Assembly: GCA_947044365.1 (NCBI GenBank)
Contig: OX345636.1
Coordinates: 3,120,001 to 3,184,000, forward strand
Direction: 5' to 3'
DNA: 64,000 nucleotides
Source: Petrosia ficiformis
Lineage: Eukaryota > Porifera > Demospongiae > Haplosclerida > Petrosiidae
Part shown: positions 1-10,600 of the stretch, in pieces
Layout: every line of letters starts with the position of its first letter
Numbering within the stretch: position 1 is the first letter of the stretch
Notes under the pieces: generated by a model
Databases searched by the model: none
Told to the model about the DNA's origin: nothing
The model's input: the letters and a program-made list of their open reading frames with translations, nothing else
Program-made: the position numbers and the translations under genes

Positions 1-299
1 ACATGGAAAATGTACTCAATGGATGGCACAGAGGAAACAACATATAAAGGAAATGTAGAGCTACATAAAATAACCACAAAAAATAAATATAAACCACAAA
101 GACTTAAAACAGTCGTAGCTTAGAAAGTTTAACATATAGGCTTTATATAACTCAAATCAATGGTTTATTTGAGTGTACATGTAGCATAGAGCACTCAGTG
201 AGAACAGTTGATTCCTGTATAATATTTCTAGTCTTGATATTCTCTGTATATATCTCCACAAGAACACAAACAAATACAAGTGTTAATTGCAAATGCGTT

Positions 300-1100
300 T
301 TTTAATACTTTCGTCGCACATTGCCCCTTACATTACGATATAACTCTCATCGCCATTTACAGCAATAATATTCCCATCTCTATCCACTGTTTTAGTACGT
401 GCTATCATAGTTGGTCGCTCACCATAATCAATAGTACCAAATGCATAAAGTTCTCGCTCGTTATAAGTTAGGACACGGGATAAATCAACGATCTTTTCAA
501 AGGTACCACCATAACGAATCAAAGCTTCACTCCTCACCATCGGCATGAAACTGGGCACCCCATTTCGCTTTCACAGGCTGATCGCTTTTGAAGAAACGTA
601 CTTATAATTTTGTGTCAGTTTTAGCTGAAGTTGTCATCGTGAATTCCTCGGTCTTTGATTCAGAAGTAGTTAACTGTACCCATGAGTAAACGAATATCCA
701 ACACTTAACTCCAATGTTTTCTTGGATTTAGTGAAGAGGAAATTATTTTTAACTTAAAGTCCTATTTTACTCCAATATTAACACATGTTGGGTTGTACAT
801 GTATATGTTTCTTCGGAACCGATAGTCTCTGAAAATATTTTACGACAATCCAAGTCTCCATCACCAAAGTAATTATCACATAAGACATCCCAGTTAGCGT
901 ATGGTTCCTCTTCTATTGGCTCTTCACTCTCAAGCAGTTACAAAAACAGTGCTACCACGCAAATGCACAAGTATTGATCACAAGTTTTTGCTGTTTTTTC
1001 AACAATGGTGTGTGTGTGACATATTAATTGATCATGCCCCTCGTGAATATTTAATAAGCTTCCATTTTTCACTGCAACTTGTACCATTTTGGTGTTAAAT
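300..1100 (-). pseudogene. Aerolysin-like gene, decayed 3' fragment
   Basis: Read on the minus strand, positions 558-328 give a segment very close to the C-terminus of the intact aerolysin-like genes at 49255 and 57333 (shared RYGGTF, KIVDLSRVLTY and GTIDYGERPT blocks). Between about 950 and 560 the match continues in shifting frames: an ANWDVLCDNYFGDG-like block lies near 895-850 and a block like the FFKSDQPVK region near 590-570. Stop codons and frameshifts interrupt it. No WSC domain or signal peptide is visible upstream (above 1100), so only the C-terminal half survives. The C-terminal block still reads open and keeps the family pattern, so decay may be fairly recent. It lies just upstream of the U1A-like exon at 1604, and an aerolysin-like gene also lies near a U1A exon copy at 51.7 kb, which hints that the two were duplicated together. 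Confidence 0.85.
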
Positions 1101-1603
1101 CCTGGCAAGAACTCCGTGTGCAGTAATTATTAATTGTGCAGTTAACCGATTTAAATAATATTGAAAAAATGTTGATATAACCCCCGCTAGCTCACATGTA
1201 CATGTATCTTCCTCCATTCACTAGTTAAAATGTTTTCCATCAACTGTTGATTGGTAAATGTAGGAGTTTATAAGTGATGAAGCTACATGTGTGTGTTAGT
1301 ATCTGCATTGTATATACCCATGTGTGTGTAACTGTATGATATACATGTATATGGCCTGATTTCTGGTAGTGAATGTACATGTAGTTATCTAATAAGCTTT
1401 AAAAATTATAAACATAGTGTGTTTGCAAAAAGAGACATGGCTTCATTACTCATAAGCTCCTGATAATATTCAATAACAATATTATTTATTTTATATATTT
1501 TGTGGGTTAGAGTAGCAGATATCTGCATTGCACCACTCTCCCTTCTCTCCTCTCTCTCACTCTCTGTCTTGATATATTCCTCCTCTGCTTCTCTTATTGT
1601 TAG
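1101..1603. other. Intron or intergenic, no gene seen
   Basis: AT-rich sequence with several ACATGTA motifs. It ends in a CT-rich tract (about 1535-1595) that acts as the polypyrimidine tract of the 1604 exon. The same tract precedes the decayed exon copies at 33.1 and 51.7 kb. No coding segment for the missing RRM1 exons was found here. Confidence 0.5.
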
Positions 1604-4600
1604 CGTATTGCATATGCTAAAAGTAAAAGTGATGCTGTAGCTAAAGTTGATGGTACTTATGTTGAGAAGAAGAAAAAGAAAACTGAAGAAGGTGAGTCTA
1701 TAGGAATATATTATAGTACAAGTCAATAAAAAGTTAACGTTTCGTCTTTGTAGTACGAAACAGATCATACCGTTTTATTAATGTTGCGTAAAAATGATTT
1801 ATTTGTGTTTAAACATTTAATTAATGTTTGTTATTAATCATTGCTAAAATGTGGGCGTGGCTAACAAACCAAACGTCCAAGATTTTACTGTAGATTGTCT
1901 CAGAAGAATTCAGATCTAAACAAAGTTAATATTCCAGAAGGTTAAGGCTCTGTACAACTTCGTCTGCAGCCACAGTTCTCCATTCCATGTGGAAATAGCG
2001 AAACGATTGTCTTGATAAAGATGGGCGTGACCGCTAAAGACGGTCAAGTTGTATCAGATTCTCCTGCCTTCATAGATGTTAGGAAAGGCTTGAAGTTTGC
2101 TTGAAGTTAGCATAAGGACTGGTGAGTATGTAGACAATTCCTCCAGTTCAGTTTTACAAATGTGAAACTTCAGTTTTCTTGGTGAATATTTGATGATCAA
2201 TTTTTCCGTCATATAAACCATTCCCTATATCGTTTATACCATTTAAACTGAATTTTGTCCAAGATTTTGTGTACTATGGAACGTAGAACGTGCGTAGTAC
2301 AAAAACGGAATGTTAACTTTTTTTGGACTTATACTGTATGTACATGTATGTGTACCTGTAGACTGTAGCCCCTGAGACATAGTTTCTGTACCATACATGT
2401 ATGTGTAGTATGCATGTGTCACATGTAATGTTTATGTATTGTTTAATGTTTATGTCTTGCTAGTTATAAAACTAAGAAATGTTGTTTTTAGAACTAATTA
2501 AAATTTTGTGCACATGAAATCATTTATTCATGTGTAATTACAACTATATTGTGTGCATTCATTTAATTCACAAATATGGGAATTTTTTATTTGGGCTACT
2601 GTAACATGAATATATATATATATATACATGTATCTACATATATATATCAGTGCTGAAATAAGTTTTGAAAAGTACCTGACAAAGTGTCAGGTACTATCAT
2701 TTTTTAAACTGACATTGCCGATTTTTTATCTGACATAACCTGGACTCTATCCACGAAGTCATATTTCAGCCATGTAACTGTGTTGTAGTCTTTGTCATAC
2801 TCATTTATCCACACTTTTTGCAAGTAGCATTCGCTTCTTCGCTGAGCAAAGTTCCCCAGAACTATCGCTTAACGAGCAATCACTTTTCCTTTTCCTGGCT
2901 GACATTTTGTCCGTTTAATTAGAAATACAGTCAGACACGTGTAAAAATTAACCGGATATTGTCTGTTGACCAGATGTTATTTTGAGCACTGATATATATA
3001 CATGTACATGTATATATTTATAGTATGATGGTGACATGCAGAAGATGTTACCATCTATATTGTATATAGTATGCTAATAGGTAGGGGTGGGTGGTATACC
3101 GGTATTTAGTTGAATCTATGACGTGGCTACGCATGCAGTTCGTTGCCACTTGTGAAATGTCTTCTTTGACACTTGCCTTTTTGATTGTTTTTTTTTTTAG
3201 GCACAGCTTGAACTCGGTCCCGGTCCCACTTTTCTCTTTCGAGTAGCCATATTGTGGTTTTAGACACGTGATAATGACGTAATTATTACAGGCACAAGTG
3301 TAGTACATGTATTCGTGCATACTCCGTGTGTCCGGCCATGACGACCGATCGTAGAATGAAATGGACAGCCAACCTAGCTAATTGAACGGATTTCAGCCGA
3401 TGGCTGGCTGTTATTTTCATCTCTGTAGATACAATTAACTTATGTGTCACGCATCGTAATAACGCATGTACACGCACAATTATATACGTGAAAAATGCGT
3501 GTTATAATTGTGCATGCGTATGTGCGTGTAGGTGGGACTTGCGTGTAACCATGTGAAATGAATATACTTATCACAAAAAGATTCATATTTCTTATAATGG
3601 TTTATTATAGTTTTTTTGTAATTATTATATGAAAGGTAGTAATTATTTTGTCACAGTATAATAAGTTACTATAAATAATAGTCTTATATTATAAATAGAG
3701 TTTTTAAAAACCAGTTGGCTCCCCTTCACACTCGACAACTGCTGGATGAACTTTTTTGATGTGATTAATGTATCTTGTACAAACTCGAGCAGAAACTTTC
3801 ATATTCCAATAGTGTTTGATGGTCTCTTCTAGTTGGAGTAATGTCCTTGGTTTATGTCTATTACGGATAGCTTGCTTCATAGTCCCCCAAATGTTCTCAA
3901 TGGGGTTGAGGTCTGGACTTTCAGGGGGAGATGACCACCAATTAATTTTCTTTGGCATTCTCTCCCTGTCGATCACTCTTCCATTTTCTTCTCCAAATCA
4001 CTGATTCCTGACTTCCCGGTGATTGGTGGAATGAGTTGCAGTCTGATTGTATTTTCCAAGGGCTTCAACATGTGGACGATATTTGGGATTGTTCTCATGG
4101 AATATGTCCACTTGCTGGTGAGATCGTGGGTAAGAGTGGGATAAGCTTCTTGTGGATGTGTAATTGCAACTGAAGCCAATTCTTTAACTTCGCTAACTAA
4201 CCCATTTCGACAATATTACTATAAAGAATTCTGGCGCAAGTCGGGAGTAAATTAGATGGATGGAATGGGGGGGGGAGCAATGTTTAACCCATGGAATCAC
4301 CGCTTTTATTTTTTTTTATGTTTTTAATATTAATTAATTAAATGCAACATAAAATGAATTTAAAATTAGATAAGATATTTAACTTTTTATATATTGTCCT
4401 TAACCTTCTCTTCTATTATTTCATACTCTTCTCTCCTTCTTTATCTCCTCCTATATTATCTCTTCCTCTTTGATATCCTCTATTTTTTTTTCCTCTTTGT
4501 TGCTTCTCCTGATTCATCCAGGTATGAAAGGTTTCTTTTTTTATTCCACAGTGGTTGCATACCCATGTATGCCTGCAACAGCGGAAACAGTCGCAGTTTG

Positions 4601-7600
4601 GACATCCTTGATATTTCGGTTTTTTCCTTCACTGTTATCAATTACTAGTTTAGCCCATTTTCTTTTCATAGCTGTCAAATTCTTCAGGCAACTGACACAA
4701 CTTCAAAAATATTTCGTATTAAATTTAATGTGACTTAATGTTTATGTTCTTCACTACTACTTCCATCTCCTTCTTTACCTCCTCCTTCATATATTTTTAC
4801 CTTTGCTTGTTTCTCTTGGTTAATCCATTTGTAGAAAGTATCCCCTCTTAATTCCACAATGGTGACGTGTCTAAACGTGGTAACAACATTTATAGCAGTT
4901 GCAAATTTCACATCTGCTGTGAAAGTTCTTTTCTCTTTGGTTTTTTTGATTCTGCCCACCTTTTCTTTATTACGGTTAATAATTCCTCAGGCAACTCTGC
5001 CATAATTTTAGATTGTAATTAACACTTTCAAACTTTCTTTCATCTTCTCCTCCTCCATCACCTTCCTTTCTATATATACTCTCCTCTAGATCTTTTGCTA
5101 AATCCTCCTTTACCTCCTCTACTACTCTCTACTCCTCTCTCTCTCTCTCCTCTCTCTATCTTGCTTATTCTGGTTGATCCACTTGTGGAACGTTTCTTTC
5201 TCTATTCTACATTTCCCACACATCCAAACATGTCTGCAACATTTGTAACAGTGACAGTTTTTACATGTGAAAGTTCTGTTCTGTTTTGGGTTTTTGGCCT
5301 TAGATGCTCCTTCGTTCATCTCTGCCCACCTTTTCTTGATCATGGTAATTATTTCTTCAGGTAACTCTGCCATAATACTGTGACACAACTATAAATGAAC
5401 ACTTTCAAACTGTGCTTGTCTTTTATACCCTTTCTAAATATTGCATTTCTTTGATCACGAGGCTGTACCATGAGGCTTAAAGCTGTTAACACATTCATGA
5501 TTGGAGAAATTGAAATTATTGATGTTTTATCATGAAGCTATACCACTGTACACACCTTCATGATCAGATAAATATTGTTGATCCATTAAGATAAACTAGT
5601 GAATGACTGTACTGCAGTTGTATCTACATGTACACAAGAAAATTGTTATAAAGAATATGCTTTCTTCCAACAGTCACCTTACATGTAAGTAGGATGGTGG
5701 ATAGTATTGCAAATTTTGGTTACAATATCAAATATATAATATAATGTAGTTTAAATAGCATTTTCCACAAGCACATCTACTCAGATGTTCTATACCTTGA
5801 ATTGGTTACATGTGGCCACTTCTATTCTTTAAAACCCTTAGCCTTGTTGCTTTCTTTGATGGTACACTTAGTTTTACTTCCGTAATGATGTACATGTATA
5901 AAAATGGCATAGTTAGCTAGTTTGTTATGCTGAAGTTCATATTATCACTGACCTGTGACAATATATATGAATTTCTGTAAATGTTCCGGTGAATATACCC
6001 AGGACATACAGTTCAATACTACTACATGTAAATGTACATGTATGTATTATAATAAAGACTAAACATACAATTATTATTATACCTATTATAATGCTAGAAA
6101 TTGAAAAACAGATAAGGGATGAGACTAGAATTTGCATTCTACACTTCAGATAAATTACAAATTCTTTTGGCCTTATATATCTGTAGAATAAAACCTGGTT
6201 ATCTTCATCCACCACTACACAATTTGTGAGAGCATGTTCTTATCTATTGACATTCACTGTCTCCAGCTAGCTTGAGGAATGATCCAAAGTAAGAGACGGC
6301 ACCAAAATAGAGAGAGAGAATTAAACACACATCTATGTAAAAATACTGTCTGTACTTTACTGCTTACAAACAAATCACCGACAAATTACAAGTAAGCATT
6401 TGTTATATCAATACACACACTAACCAAAAATCTTGAACTGATGTGGAATGAAATATGTTGATCAACTGACCGACCGAGACGGGACTGACTTTGAAAGAGA
6501 GATTATGATACACATGCATAAGACAATTGGAAAACTGAGGATTCTATACAGTAACTATAGCACACAAGGAACTAACCAAATTCTTCAGATAGTAGTAACA
6601 AAACCAGTTTGAGAGACTCACAGAGAGTGACGGATAATAACCTTTTCAATACGACGCATGGATGAGAGAGAGAGAGAGAGTGATTATGATACGCATGCAC
6701 AAGACAATTGGAAAGCTGAGGATTCTATACAGTAACTATAACACACAAGGAACTAACCAAATTCTTCAGAGTGGTGTTCCAAACGGCAAAATGTAACAGA
6801 TGATTGTAGTAACAAGCTACGTCTATTGCAACTATGTACAGAAAACAAGTCACGAACGACTGTTGTACATACATGTATATATATATTTTTTATAATTTTC
6901 ATCTCTTCAAAATTTATTTGTGCACAATCAGATGATGATTTCCTGAATCAGTGAAAAGCAATTTCACATATAGACTTACATTCTCTTAATTGCTCTCCTA
7001 CATACCTGCTGGACAAGGCGATTGGGGCATAATCTGGGAATGGTTTACCCATCGACCTTAATGTTTTTTTAAAATCCTTAGCTTTGCTGTTGCTTATTCT
7101 TTTGGATTATGTGAGCCACTCTGGAAATCAGGAAAGTCATCTGCCAGAAACACACTGACAAGCCACTTTAGGCTGGGAGTTGTTTTTACCCTCAGCCTAT
7201 CTCATTTTGGAGGGTGGTGAGAGGTGAATGTCATTGTAAACTCTTACAATGTTTGGTATAGAAGTTAAAAAAAGAAACAAGCATGCAAACAGCAGTTAGA
7301 TTGTGTGTACACGGGTGTGGCTATTAGGATGTTCGTAGATATTTGCAACAAGATATCCGGATACAGAAATACATGTACCCCTATCTCTTGAAACTCATTT
7401 ATATATATGTATATAGACAGTAGATCCTAACCTGTCCGAACACACGAGTTGTTTGGATTAGCGAAAAATTCAGATTGGTGAAAGTTATGAATAATGTTTA
7501 CTGATAATGAATATCATTATAATTATTTGTCACAAGAATTGTTAAGAACCTTCTGGTGCTAGCAAAATCAGCAAAGCCATCCATCTGAGGCAGTAAACGT

Positions 7601-10600
7601 TGTTTCAGTCGTTCCTCTATTGTCACACAATTTTTTGTGTAGATCTAAAGCTGAAACGATCAGCTACAGAAATGGATTATTTACAATTCTACCAGCCTGT
7701 AATGGGTATTCCTTCTTCACGCTTTTGTTTAAACCACCAAAATACACCTTTGTCATGTTCTTCATCTTTGCCAAGCTCTATGATCTTAATGGGATGCTTG
7801 GTTCCCATCTCGAGCATGCGTGACTTGAAATTCTTATCTCAACTTCCTTTCTATTAATGTCTGTGATAGTAACTTTTCTTCCCAATTTGGTTAAGTATTT
7901 CCACTTTTTCATCCATAGTTAACGTCTTGTGTGGCATTTTTTTGTGATAGTAACTTTTCTTCCCAATTTGGTTAAGTATTTCCACTTTTTCATCCATAGT
8001 TAACGTCTTGTGTGGCATTTTTTTTAGATTTCCAGTAGCCATTTTACCAAATATTTCACACAAGTACACATGTATTATCCACCTGCGCAAACTGTTGAAG
8101 TCATAAGCGTTCTGATTTGCAAGGATACTAATTAGCGCGATTCGGGCTGGCGAGGGTCTACTGTATATATATATATGGTTTTTCTCATCACCCTCATCAA
8201 AATTTCTAAATTTAAGCCTTAAATAGAATGATATTGAATAATTTTTTAGTGCTCTCAGACTTCCCTACAATGTCAAACACCCTCTCTGAATCAGTGTTGC
8301 TGCTAAGAAATTACATGTGTGGGTCAAATTGTTATGTTTTTCTATGTCTGACCCAGTTGACAAGATTATGTTGCGTCACACAATAACTGGAATGCATCAA
8401 AAGTTCAAAACATTACAACAATTACATAAATATATATATTATACATTTCATACACTTATTAAAGACTGTCACTTCCACTTCCTGGATCTGAGTGAGACTC
8501 TAAAGCAAAGAAGCAAATCTATTTTAGCTGCTTTGGATCACGGGAACTGTAAGGACAGTAGAACACGTAGCCATTGCACACGAGGCAGACGTATTCTAAA
8601 TAACGCCCAATCTAAAGTTAATTAATTTTCTGAAAATTAATAACAATGGCCCATCAGAACACTGATCACTGCGTCTGGAATTGCTTAGAGAGCATCAGAG
8701 GGGCGCCATACAAGCTTAGCAACAACACTGCTCTGAGTTAAACTCTGTGAAACCCTATAGGGAATCAATGATTAATATTGTATTTATATAGGGTATAAAA
8801 AGGTGTATATGATTATATCATGTTCTCACTCAATCATGAATCTTTGGGTATTCCATAAATAAATACAATGCTATCCTTATATTAATAAACAATCTCTATA
8901 TATTTTATCGTTTTTCAGTACGACCCAAGAAAACGAAGTCATCTTCATCAAGTGGTGGTGGATCAGGAGGAGGAGGTCATGGAGGTAAGGATATATTTAT
9001 AACAGGGTATAAACGAAGGTGATTTTTACACCTTCGATGGTTTGTTTCAACTAGAACAAGAAGGTTCACAAAGGTGTAACACTATGAATGTGTTAACTTT
9101 GTACCTATACAAGTGTTTATCTAATGGGAGACCTCTTAATTCAGAAAATGGCAGATGAGATTCAGTCAGTACCTTCTGGTTTTTGAAAGTCCGCACTCTC
9201 ATCCATGGTCTCTTCACTCTCAGCCATTATCAATCTCCACGTGACAAATGTAATAATTAATTAAGAGTTATAAATAATTATTGCAGCAAATAATTAACTG
9301 CGTGTTAATTGCGAACCTTTGTGGATCTACCTTCGAAGATAAGGAATTATAACGAAACCTCGAATGTTACCACCTTTGTTTATGCCCTGATTCATAACTA
9401 TACATTATACAGGGTTGATACAGGGCACTGATATCCTAGATTTCAGATCAACATGCAGCAATATCTCAGTTATCAGCTTCGAGGGGCACAGAAGCAACCT
9501 GAGAGTCTAAATTTAAAACACTTCCTGAGCGAGCATACCCCTAACCCCCTCCAGGAGCACTGTCCTTCACACAATCAATTCATTCACCTCCCTAACACAA
9601 TCATAATAATATGAAAGCCTAACATATACACATTGTATGTATTTCATTGAGTCGGAATAGTTCATATTAGATACATACCTGTTCATGCATCAGAGTAGTG
9701 TAGATGTAAACATTTAGAAACTGCTTCCTTGAAAGATTTGTATAATTGTGTATAAACATTTTCATACTTTTAAAAATTTTTTCACAGGTTCAAGTATTCC
9801 TAACAAGATATTATTTCTTACTAATTTACCTCCTGAAACTAATGAGATGATGTTACAAATACTATTTGATCAGTAAGTTCATATTAAACTGTATAATTAT
9901 AATAATTGCAAGTATTATAATTAGACTACATGTTAGCTTTGAGGTATAAGTATTAACCTGTAATAATAAGGATCCAAGTCAAAATCTATTGAGATAAAAA
10001 AGTATCCTTATGATTGCTTTGCAGTGACTATGTATCAATCATTGTTGATAGCACTAGTTTCTATACCTTATGATTGCTTTGCAGTGACTATGTATCAATC
10101 ATTGTTGATAGCACTAGTTTCTATGTCTTATGATTGCTTTGCAGTGACTATGTATCAATCATTGCTGATAGCACTAGTTTCTATGTCTTATGATTGCTTT
10201 GCAGTGACTATGTTTCAATCATTGTTGATAGCACTAGTTTCTATACCTTATGATTGCTGACTATGTATCAATCATTGCTGATAGCACTAGTTTCTATGTC
10301 TTATGATTGCTTTGCAGTGACTATGTATCAATCATTGTTGATAGCACTAGTTTCTATGTCTTATGATTGCTTTGCGGTGACTATGTATCAATCATTGTTG
10401 ATAGCACTAGTTTCTATACCTTATGATTGCTGACTATGTATCAATCATTGCTGATAGCACTAGTTTCTATGTCTTATGATTGCTTTGCAGTGACTATGTA
10501 TCAATCATTGTTGATAGCACTAGTTTCTATGTCTTATGATTGCTTTGCAGTGACTATGTTTCAATCATTGTTGATAGCACTAGTTTCTATACCTTATGAT

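Noticed and set aside
1406..1768. 120-codon minus-strand ORF
   Set aside because: It runs antisense through the CT-rich tract and the RRM1-end exon; low complexity and no recognisable domain.
3973..4179. Minus-strand ORF next to the Tc1-like fragment as the rest of that transposase
   Set aside because: It lacks any DDE or helix-turn-helix motif and is not in a matching order; treated as chance.
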